From the NCBI GenBank assembly GCA_022759165.1, contig JAEMPT010000018.1, forward strand, positions 1 through 10,783: DNA of 10,783 nucleotides, written 5' to 3'. A model generated the notes under the pieces. That model did no database searches. It was given only the letters and a program-made list of their open reading frames with translations, and was not told the origin of the DNA. The translations under genes were made by a program, and so were the position numbers. Shown here one piece after another: positions 1 to 5,884 of the stretch (positions are counted from its first letter, which is position 1; each line of letters begins with the position of its first letter). The stretch comes from Thermoprotei archaeon. GTDB lineage: Archaea > Thermoproteota > Thermoprotei_A > Sulfolobales > Fervidicoccaceae.

Positions 1-13
1 TATAATTAATATT

Positions 14-190
14 CTAAGGTAGAAGGAGCCTTAAGGCAACAACAACTCCTACGAAAACTATTGATAGTACTATTACAAATGTAGGGGTTACGGTGAATTT
101 TGTATCAGTATCTTCATAGAAGCTTATTAACCCTGCAGCAGACATCAAACCGCTCGGCTTCTTTTTCTTTTCCTTTGACTTCGAAGACAT
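14..190 (-). CDS. Preprotein translocase subunit Sec61-beta (SecG homologue), 58 aa
   Basis: This small tail-anchored protein is the beta subunit of the archaeal SecYE-beta channel in the cytoplasmic membrane. The reading frame runs from ATG at 190 to TAG at 14. It begins with a Lys-rich cytosolic stretch (residues 4-11, KSKEKKKK), then the family hallmark GLMSAAGLISFYEDTD at about 14-29, then TPTFV and one hydrophobic transmembrane segment (about 36-53) that ends LRLLLP. Length, order of parts and the AAGL-x-x-FYE-x-D motif all match archaeal Sec61-beta, which is usually 50-60 residues. It is monocistronic as far as can be seen, is transcribed away from the peptide-transport operon, and has a TATA-like box at 223-230. 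The upstream region has no strong Shine-Dalgarno site, so its mRNA may have a very short leader. The assignment is secure from the motif; there is no sign of damage. Confidence 0.93.
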   Translation of the reverse strand: MSSKSKEKKKKPSGLMSAAGLISFYEDTDTKFTVTPTFVIVLSIVFVGVVVALRLLLP

Positions 191-222
191 CGCTCATCTG
201 ATTCTTAAATGCTACAGAGAGA

Positions 223-230
223 GTAATAAA
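223..230 (-). promoter_or_regulatory. TATA-like box for sec61-beta
   Basis: Read on the minus strand this is TTTATTAC, centred about 37 nt upstream of the ATG at 190. That would place transcription start near 200 and leave a leader of only about 10 nt. The same octamer occurs upstream of the SAM hydroxide adenosyltransferase gene (8691-8698). The call rests on position and AT-richness only. Confidence 0.4.
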
Positions 231-320
231 CTATTCCTTGCCAGAACTGCGACTTCACGATATCGCGGAAATTTTAACGATCTTCTTAATTAAATTAAAA
301 ATTCTTTCCAATTTATTAAC

Positions 321-336
321 GAAAAAGTTTATATTT
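321..336 (+). promoter_or_regulatory. BRE/TATA promoter of the peptide-transport operon
   Basis: A purine-rich BRE-like stretch (GAAAAAG, 321-327) is followed directly by TTTATATTT (328-336), a good archaeal TATA box. Transcription should begin about 25 nt downstream, near 355-360. That is downstream of the GTG at 338, which heads the longest open frame but would then be untranscribed. It is upstream of an AGGTG Shine-Dalgarno site at 377-381, which sits seven bases before the TTG at 389. The region 191-320 between the divergent promoters is AT-rich and contains the short palindrome CGATATCG (258-265), with no proven role. Confidence 0.6.
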
Positions 337-388
337 AGTGATATTATATCCTAACAATACACAAAAAACTTTTAACAGGTGTATACGT

Positions 389-2083
389 TTGGTTCGAGAA
401 AGAGGGATCTCTACTTCGGCAATAATAGGGATAGTAGTGGTTATATTGGTAATAGCAATTGCAGGGGCATACCTAGCTACTAGGGGAGGAGGTGCACCAG
501 CGACTACAACAGCATCTCCTTCCACTACTACAACTGCACCTGCAACTACTACAACCACAACAACAACCGTAGCGCCACCCAAGGGAACCCTTATCGTTGC
601 AATGGGTACAGATGCCTCTACCCTAGACCCACAGGACGCTACGGACAATCCTTCTGAGATGGTCAACAGGATAATATACGAAGGTTTAGTTGAATTCGAC
701 CAAAACCTCAATATAAAGCCCATGCTCGCTGAAAGCTGGGATATAAAGGATAACGGCACTACATATGTATTCCATTTGAGGAAGGGTGTTTTCTTCCAGG
801 ACGGGACACCTTTCGACGCTTATGCCGTGAAAACGAACTTTGACAGAGTCCTCAACTCAACCTTAAAGCTTCAGAGATACAGCCTATATGCGCCTATAAT
901 AAGTTCAGTCGAGGTTATCGATAACTACACAGTCGCTTTCCACTTGAAAATGCCTTTTGGTGCATTTCTCAATGACCTAGCACATGGAGCAGGGCTGATA
1001 ATATCCCCAACATTGATCAATTCCGGGAAAGACGTGAAGACAAACCCCGTTGGTACAGGGCCCTATATGTTGCAGGAGTGGGTTAAGGGCGACCACATAA
1101 CATTGGTTGCGAACCCCAACTACTGGAACAAGACAGCGGCTCCGAAATTCGAGAAGATCATTATAAAGGTCGTAGCTGACGACAAGGCGAGAGAGAACCT
1201 GCTTAAGACTGGGGACGTAGATCTAGTCTTAAGAATACCCCCAGTGGACGTAGCATCCCTCAACGGAACTGGCAATATAATAACGAGGGCTTACCCGACC
1301 TCCAGAGTAATATATATAGCGATGAATTTAATGAACCAGAAGTTCCAGGACGTCAGGGTAAGGCAGGCGTTCAATTATGCAGTAGATAAAGAAGCAATTA
1401 TAAATTCCATACTGAACGGACTTGGGAAGCCAGCAACTTCTCCCTTAGCTTCAAGCACCTATGGATATTGCTATGCGGGTTATTACAAATATAACGTAAC
1501 CCTCGCCAAGGAGCTGCTCAAGGAGGCAGGATGGTGGGATAGGGACGGAGATGGTTACGTGGAGAACGCGAATGGGCAGAAGCTCGAAGTGAACCTATGG
1601 ACTCCTCAAGGCAGGTATGTTGGAGACTACCAGATGGCGCAGGCTGTCCAGAGCTACCTCAACGCAATAGGAGTGAAGGTCAACCTCCAAGTATGGGAAT
1701 GGACATCTTATCTCAACGAAGTTAGGAAGCCATATAACCAATCCCAGAACAAGGAGCTCTTCTTAATGGGATGGGCTCCTTCAACTGGAGAGGGAGACTG
1801 GGTGCTGAGGCCCTTGCTTGCGTCATGGATGTGGGCCCCAGCAGGAAGCAACTACGGTTACTACAACAATACACAGGTCGACGAGCTCATACAGAAACAG
1901 ATGGTGACCCTCGGTCAGGATAGGTTAAATGCTATGTGCCAGGCCCAGAAGATAGTATACAACGACGCTCCATGGATATTCATGGTAGAGATGTATGACA
2001 CCCTAGGAATGAAGAGCAACGTCAAAGGAGTAGTTTACCTGCCAATTGAAATAGTTATGCTGAAGTACGCCTACAGCGGCTAA
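389..2083 (+). CDS. ABC transporter peptide-binding protein, family 5 (DppA/OppA type), class III signal peptide
   Basis: This surface lipoprotein-like receptor captures peptides for the importer encoded downstream. I start it at TTG 389 (564 aa): AGGTG lies seven bases upstream, and the N-terminus then reads MVRERGISTSAIIGIV. That is a charged segment, a Gly-Ile cleavage site (RG/IS, residues 6-7) and a hydrophobic helix (about 11-30), the layout of archaeal pilin-like signal peptides cut by PibD-type peptidases. A Thr/Ser/Pro-rich stalk follows (about 36-64, including eight Thr in a row). The SBP_bac_5 domain then runs to the end, with the typical YEGLVEFD, LAESWDI and VFHLRKGV-FFQDGTPFDA region near its start. 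Eight N-x-S/T sequons suggest glycosylation. The exact peptide specificity cannot be read from sequence; nickel or sugar binding is known in this family, but the linked peptidase argues for peptides. Confidence 0.93.
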   Translation: MVRERGISTSAIIGIVVVILVIAIAGAYLATRGGGAPATTTASPSTTTTAPATTTTTTTTVAPPKGTLIVAMGTDASTLDPQDATDNPSEMVNRIIYEGLVEFDQNLNIKPMLAESWDIKDNGTTYVFHLRKGVFFQDGTPFDAYAVKTNFDRVLNSTLKLQRYSLYAPIISSVEVIDNYTVAFHLKMPFGAFLNDLAHGAGLIISPTLINSGKDVKTNPVGTGPYMLQEWVKGDHITLVANPNYWNKTAAPKFEKIIIKVVADDKARENLLKTGDVDLVLRIPPVDVASLNGTGNIITRAYPTSRVIYIAMNLMNQKFQDVRVRQAFNYAVDKEAIINSILNGLGKPATSPLASSTYGYCYAGYYKYNVTLAKELLKEAGWWDRDGDGYVENANGQKLEVNLWTPQGRYVGDYQMAQAVQSYLNAIGVKVNLQVWEWTSYLNEVRKPYNQSQNKELFLMGWAPSTGEGDWVLRPLLASWMWAPAGSNYGYYNNTQVDELIQKQMVTLGQDRLNAMCQAQKIVYNDAPWIFMVEMYDTLGMKSNVKGVVYLPIEIVMLKYAYSG

Positions 2084-2093
2084 GGGGGGATGA

Positions 2094-3038
2094 ATAATAG
2101 CGGCTCCTCTTTGGAGCTATATTACTAAACGTTTTTTGCTCCTTATACCAACTCTTCTAGGAGCATCTATCATAATATTCCTAATGATTCACTTCCTTCC
2201 CGGGGACCCAGCGCAGATATTAGCTGGGCCGGATGCTACCCTACAGGATATACAGAACATGAGGATAAGGCTTGGCTTGGACAAGCCCCTACCAGTCCAG
2301 TACTTCCTCTTCATGGAGAGGCTTCTCACCTGGAACCTGGGCAACAGCCTTGTCTCGGGTTTCCCTATAACCTCTCTCATCGTTCCTAGATTCCTTAATA
2401 CTTTGAAGCTTGCTCTGCTTGCTATATCTATCTCACTGGCAATAGGCATAGTCCTCGGGATAGTGGCAGCTCTGAAAAGAAATACCACTGTTGATAGAAT
2501 CGTGATGATTTTCGCGCTCCTCGGGGTTTCAATGCCAGTTTTCCTGCTCGCTGTTCTATTGATCGTCATCTTTTCAATAAAGCTCCATATACTGCCAGCA
2601 ACGGTAATTGGCTCAACTCCCTCAATACGCCATTTAGTTTTACCTTCTCTTACCCTCGGGCTCATAGGAGCAGCACCCATAGCTAGGATGACCAGGTCGA
2701 GCATGATAGAAGCCCTGAGCCAAGAATATATAAAGACAAGCGAGGCATTTGGATTTTCCATCAGAAAGATAATTCTGGTATATGCCCTCAGAAATGCATT
2801 AATACCCGTAGTCACAGTAGCTGGGCTTAACTTCGGCTACCTTTTGGCAGGCGCCGTGATAACTGAGACTGTGTTCGCCTATCCAGGCTTGGGAAGGCTA
2901 ATAGTTGACTCGATTTTCGCTAGGGATTACCCTGTAGTTCAGTTCGGCCTAATGATGATCGTCGCATTATTCGCTGTTGTCAACACCGTCGTTGATGTAC
3001 TCTACGCATTGATCAACCCCAGGGTGAGGCTTGAATGA
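2094..3038 (+). CDS. Peptide ABC transporter permease, DppB/OppB type (start codon abnormal)
   Basis: This is one of the two membrane subunits of the importer. It shows six predicted membrane helices, and a first helix read as IPTLLGASIIIFLMIHF followed by LPGDPA, the classic DppB opening. A region rich in RMTRSSM and EALSQEYIKTSEAFGFS, then ALRNALIPV, corresponds to the EAA loop that docks on the ATPases. The first ordinary start in frame is TTG 2136, but it has no Shine-Dalgarno site and begins inside helix 1. The frame stays open back to a TGA at 2091, and the extra residues include SYITKRF, the usual basic N-terminus of the family. A G-rich site (2084-2089) precedes ATA codons at 2094 and 2097, hence the coordinate given; length is then 314 aa, normal for DppB. 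The stop overlaps the start of dppC (ATGA). The gene call is secure, the start is not. Confidence 0.9.
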   Translation: MIAAPLWSYITKRFLLLIPTLLGASIIIFLMIHFLPGDPAQILAGPDATLQDIQNMRIRLGLDKPLPVQYFLFMERLLTWNLGNSLVSGFPITSLIVPRFLNTLKLALLAISISLAIGIVLGIVAALKRNTTVDRIVMIFALLGVSMPVFLLAVLLIVIFSIKLHILPATVIGSTPSIRHLVLPSLTLGLIGAAPIARMTRSSMIEALSQEYIKTSEAFGFSIRKIILVYALRNALIPVVTVAGLNFGYLLAGAVITETVFAYPGLGRLIVDSIFARDYPVVQFGLMMIVALFAVVNTVVDVLYALINPRVRLE

Positions 3039-3901
3039 GCGGCTTCCTCGAGAGCCTTCTTACTCCTCAGAACAAAATGCTACTTAGGAAGCTGAGGAGG
3101 AACAAAAACGTATTGTTAGGTGGAGTGCTGGTATTGATTTTCATAGCGATTGCTATATTGTCCCCCATTATATCTCCATACAGTCCAACATCTGGCAACC
3201 TATCTGAAGCGCTCAGACCCCCCTCATCGAACCACCCGTTCGGCACTGATTACCTAGGTAGGGACATATTGAGCAGGGTTATATGGGGAGCGAGGATCTC
3301 TCTCGTAGTTGCTGTTGGAGGAATAGCCATATCTATACTATCTGGGGCGATAATAGGGGGCTTCGCAGGGTACATCGGTGGCGCAATTGACGATCTAACC
3401 ATGGGCGTAGTGAATATTCTACTCGCATTTCCAGATATCCTATTGGCGTTATTCGTCGCAGCAGTGACCGGGCCAGGCCTAGAGAACGTGATACTAGCGA
3501 TAGGCGTCTATAACTTCCCTCAGTTTGCTAGGATAGCGAGGGGAGCTGTTATCTCTGTAAAAACATCCGATTACGTGGAGGCAGCAAGGGCCTCAGGCGA
3601 AACCAAATCATCCATATTTTTTAGGTACGTGCTACCAAATAGCATGTCTCCAATAGTTGTCCACGCTACGCTCAGAACTGCTGCTTCAATTCTCACTGCG
3701 GCTGGGCTAAGCTTTCTAGGGCTCGGCGTTCAACCCCCTACGCCTGAGTGGGGTGCTATGATAAGTGAGGCATTGTATTATCTGGATGCTGCACCTTACA
3801 TGTGGGTCTTTCCCGGCATCTTCCTAGTTTTAACTGTCCTAGGGTTCAACTTGCTCGGTGATGGTCTAAATGACGTACTCAATCCAAGAATCAAGGACTG
3901 A
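3035..3901 (+). CDS. Peptide ABC transporter permease, DppC/OppC type
   Basis: This is the second membrane subunit, pairing with the DppB-type protein to form the channel. The 288-residue product has a basic N-terminal segment (RKLRRNKN, 18-25), a first helix at about 26-46, then the OppC signature HPFGTDYLGRDILSR (67-81) with WGARISL. Further helices follow, with an EAA loop at about 177-203 (DYVEAARASGETKSSIFFRYVLPN). The terminal sequence LGDGLNDVLNPRIKD is nearly diagnostic of this family. The ATG at 3035 overlaps the dppB stop by four bases, so translation is probably coupled. Its last 32 bases overlap the start of the next gene. Nothing is missing compared with normal family length. Confidence 0.95.
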   Translation: MSGFLESLLTPQNKMLLRKLRRNKNVLLGGVLVLIFIAIAILSPIISPYSPTSGNLSEALRPPSSNHPFGTDYLGRDILSRVIWGARISLVVAVGGIAISILSGAIIGGFAGYIGGAIDDLTMGVVNILLAFPDILLALFVAAVTGPGLENVILAIGVYNFPQFARIARGAVISVKTSDYVEAARASGETKSSIFFRYVLPNSMSPIVVHATLRTAASILTAAGLSFLGLGVQPPTPEWGAMISEALYYLDAAPYMWVFPGIFLVLTVLGFNLLGDGLNDVLNPRIKD

Positions 3902-4880
3902 CGAAGTTCTGAGAATAAGCGGCCTGAAAATATATTACAAAGGGGATTTGGGCCTCGTCAAAGCAGTGGATGGCGTTTCGCTTAGTATAAACCGAGGCTC
4001 CTCTTTGGCCATTGTGGGAGAGAGCGGCTCAGGTAAGACGACCCTTGGACATGCCATTATGAGGTTGCTTCCTTACAATGCCGTGATAGCGGGAGGGGAG
4101 ATAATATTCAACGGAAGAAACGTCCTTTCTTTGAGCAAGGAAGAGCTTAGAAAGCTAAGGGGATACAGGTTGACGATGGTCTTTCAGGAGCCATCTGCTG
4201 CTCTGAACCCTGTCTTCAAGATAGGCTCATTCCTTAAGGACGTCTTGAAAAAGGGCAAGGGCGCTTCTATGAGCGAGAGCGAACTTAAAGAGGAAATGAT
4301 TTCACTTCTGAGAAAGGTCAGGATACCTTCACCGGAGGAAGTGCTAAACAAATATCCCCATGAGCTCAGCGGGGGCATGAAGCAGAGGGTCCTAATAGCA
4401 GCCGCTATAGCGAACGGCCCGGACCTTATGATAGCAGATGAGCCTACGAGCGCACTGGACGTGAGCGTGCAGGCGCAAATATTGAAGCTATTGGACGAGC
4501 TGAGGGCGAAAATGGGGCTCTCCCTTATCTTTATAACACACAACCTTGGGGTGGCTGCCCAGGTGTCGGACCAAATAGCTGTCATGTACGCTGGGAAAAT
4601 CATGGAGCTAGCTCCGACATCGAGCATATTTGAAACTCCAAAGCATCCATACACTTCCATGTTGCTCAAGACTATTCCGACCATCAGGAGAGAGCTGAAG
4701 AAAGAAGGGCTAGCGGCGATCCCAGGCTCTTTACCCGACCTGACCTCTCCGCCTCCAGGCTGCAGGTTCCACCCTAGGTGCCCGATGGCTATGGAAGATT
4801 GCAGGAAAGTGGACCCTGAACCCATAGAGGTTGAAAAGGGGCATTTCGTATCATGCTTGCTTTACAGAGATAAGGCTTAA
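3870..4880 (+). CDS. Peptide ABC transporter ATPase, DppD/OppD type
   Basis: This cytoplasmic subunit hydrolyses ATP for import, together with the DppF-type protein. The 336-residue product carries Walker A GESGSGKTT (50-58), Q-loop Gln106, an LSGGM signature (166-170, where LSGGQ is commoner), Walker B LMIAD-E (Asp190, Glu191) and switch His224. The oligopeptide-transporter C-terminal region begins near residue 270 and holds Cys298, Cys304, Cys311 and Cys329, a spacing seen in family members that bind a 4Fe-4S cluster. The ATG at 3870 is favoured because GGTGAT (3857-3862) lies seven bases upstream; it makes a 32-nt overlap with dppC. The last 44 residues are identical to those of the next ATPase, encoded by the perfect repeat at 4745-4900. 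Confidence 0.95.
   Translation: MTYSIQESRTDEVLRISGLKIYYKGDLGLVKAVDGVSLSINRGSSLAIVGESGSGKTTLGHAIMRLLPYNAVIAGGEIIFNGRNVLSLSKEELRKLRGYRLTMVFQEPSAALNPVFKIGSFLKDVLKKGKGASMSESELKEEMISLLRKVRIPSPEEVLNKYPHELSGGMKQRVLIAAAIANGPDLMIADEPTSALDVSVQAQILKLLDELRAKMGLSLIFITHNLGVAAQVSDQIAVMYAGKIMELAPTSSIFETPKHPYTSMLLKTIPTIRRELKKEGLAAIPGSLPDLTSPPPGCRFHPRCPMAMEDCRKVDPEPIEVEKGHFVSCLLYRDKA
4437..4478 (+). repeat. 42-bp identical block, copy 1 (Walker B region of dppD)
   Basis: This 42-bp stretch is identical, wobble positions included, to 5427-5468 in dppF. It encodes DEPTSALDVSVQAQ, covering Walker B and the D-loop. Protein conservation alone would not force identical codons, so a local gene-conversion tract is plausible. 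Confidence 0.85.
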
Positions 4881-4900
4881 AGGTGATTAGACATGAGCGA
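4745..4900 (+). repeat. Perfect 156-bp direct repeat, copy 1
   Basis: This copy matches 5729-5884 without any mismatch, at an offset of 984 bp. It covers the last 44 codons of dppD, the stop, the intergenic AGGTGATTAGAC with its ribosome-binding site, and ATGAGCGA, the first bases of dppF. Immediately outside both ends the two loci differ, so the borders are sharp. Shared ancestry of two ATPase genes cannot explain identity through a non-coding spacer and into unrelated downstream genes; recent duplication or conversion can. Confidence 0.97.
4881..4887 (+). promoter_or_regulatory. Ribosome-binding site of dppF
   Basis: AGGTGAT lies five bases before the ATG at 4893 and should pair with the archaeal 16S rRNA 3' end. 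It sits inside the 156-bp repeat, so the site before iadA (5865-5871) is an exact copy. Confidence 0.75.
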
Positions 4901-5864
4901 GAAACTGCTCAATGCGGAAAGTCTCACCGTGCACTTTGCAAGAGCGGGATTTTTGAGAAGATCTCATCCCGTTAAGGCGGTCGATGGCGTGAGCATTTCT
5001 CTCAATGCGGGTGAAGTATTGGGAATTGTGGGAGAGAGCGGCTCTGGGAAGACCACTTTGGGTAAAGCTGTAATAAGGCTGATCGAGCCGACCAGCGGAA
5101 GAATAAAATTCATGGGAATAGACATAACGCGTGCCAAAGAGAGAGAGCTCAGGAAGCTTAGGAAGCACATGCAAATTGTCCACCAAGATCCATACTCTAG
5201 CCTCAATCCTAGGATGAGGATAGTAGACATAATAGGCAGGCCCCTCGTCATTCATGGATTGGTTGGAAGCGAGAAGGAAAAGAGGGAAAGGGTTGCCGAG
5301 CTACTTAGAAAGGTAGGGCTAAATGAAACCCTCCTTTTCAGGTTTCCGCATGAGCTTTCGGGAGGCCAGAGGCAAAGGGTCTCCATTGCTAGGGCGATAG
5401 CACCAATGCCGAAGTTGATCGTCCTCGATGAGCCTACGAGCGCACTGGACGTGAGCGTGCAGGCGCAACTTCTAAACCTGCTTAGAGCCATACGAAGCGA
5501 ATTGGGCGTTTCCTATATATTCATAAGCCACGACCTTTCAGTAGTCTATTACATGAGCGATAGGATCGCAGTGATGTATGCTGGAAAAATAGTGGAGAGC
5601 GGAAGCGCAGACGAACTTTTTTTCAACCCCCTACACCCATATACTAAATTGCTCCTTAGCAGTATACCGCAGCCAGATCCAAAGAAGAGGATAGATATAA
5701 CAATAGAAGGAGAGCCACCGAGCCCCGTCTCTCCGCCTCCAGGCTGCAGGTTCCACCCTAGGTGCCCGATGGCTATGGAAGATTGCAGGAAAGTGGACCC
5801 TGAACCCATAGAGGTTGAAAAGGGGCATTTCGTATCATGCTTGCTTTACAGAGATAAGGCTTAA
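4893..5864 (+). CDS. Peptide ABC transporter ATPase, DppF/OppF type
   Basis: This is the second nucleotide-binding subunit of the importer. The 323-residue product has Walker A GESGSGKTT (47-55), Q-loop Gln98 in HQDPYSSLNPRM (a DppF/OppF hallmark), a canonical LSGGQ signature (155-159), Walker B LIVLDE (Asp179, Glu180) and switch His213. The C-terminal oligopeptide domain contains Cys285, Cys291, Cys298 and Cys316. ATG 4893 is supported by AGGTGAT five bases upstream. It lies 12 nt after dppD and 12 nt before iadA, so cotranscription is very likely. Residues 280-323 are identical to the end of the DppD-type protein, although elsewhere the two differ as normal paralogues do. The gene is flanked by both copies of the 156-bp repeat, making it prone to loss or amplification by recombination. 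Confidence 0.95.
   Translation: MSEKLLNAESLTVHFARAGFLRRSHPVKAVDGVSISLNAGEVLGIVGESGSGKTTLGKAVIRLIEPTSGRIKFMGIDITRAKERELRKLRKHMQIVHQDPYSSLNPRMRIVDIIGRPLVIHGLVGSEKEKRERVAELLRKVGLNETLLFRFPHELSGGQRQRVSIARAIAPMPKLIVLDEPTSALDVSVQAQLLNLLRAIRSELGVSYIFISHDLSVVYYMSDRIAVMYAGKIVESGSADELFFNPLHPYTKLLLSSIPQPDPKKRIDITIEGEPPSPVSPPPGCRFHPRCPMAMEDCRKVDPEPIEVEKGHFVSCLLYRDKA
5427..5468 (+). repeat. 42-bp identical block, copy 2 (Walker B region of dppF)
   Basis: This is identical to 4437-4478 in dppD at an offset of 990 bp, which differs from the 984-bp offset of the long repeat because the genes carry small length differences between the two blocks. A 20-bp match also occurs at the Walker A codons (4011-4030 and 5025-5044). 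Confidence 0.85.
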
Positions 5865-5884
5865 AGGTGATTAGACATGAGCGA
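5729..5884 (+). repeat. Perfect 156-bp direct repeat, copy 2
   Basis: This is the second copy of 4745-4900. It encodes the last 44 residues of the DppF-type ATPase, the spacer with the ribosome-binding site AGGTGAT, and the first eight bases of iadA. As a result iadA and dppF share the same initiation region and both begin MSE. Confidence 0.97.

Noticed and set aside
316..759. Minus-strand open frame of 147 codons opposite the binding-protein gene
   Set aside because: It is rich in Val/Ala because it is the complement of the Thr-coding linker; it has no family motif and lies antisense to a clear gene.
2090..2128. Twelve-codon ATG frame between the binding protein and dppB, possible leader peptide
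   Set aside because: The G-run lies directly against the ATG with no spacing, and the peptide has no meaningful sequence; it is better treated as part of the dppB start problem.
2101..4007. Shared 13-mer GGCTCCTCTTTGG at 2102-2114 and 3995-4007
   Set aside because: It is too short to be more than chance, lies in different frames and has no extended flanking similarity.
4184..5809. Several minus-strand open frames opposite dppD and dppF, two of them nearly identical at their start
   Set aside because: Their similarity comes solely from the 156-bp repeat in the sense genes; none has its own motif or ribosome-binding site.
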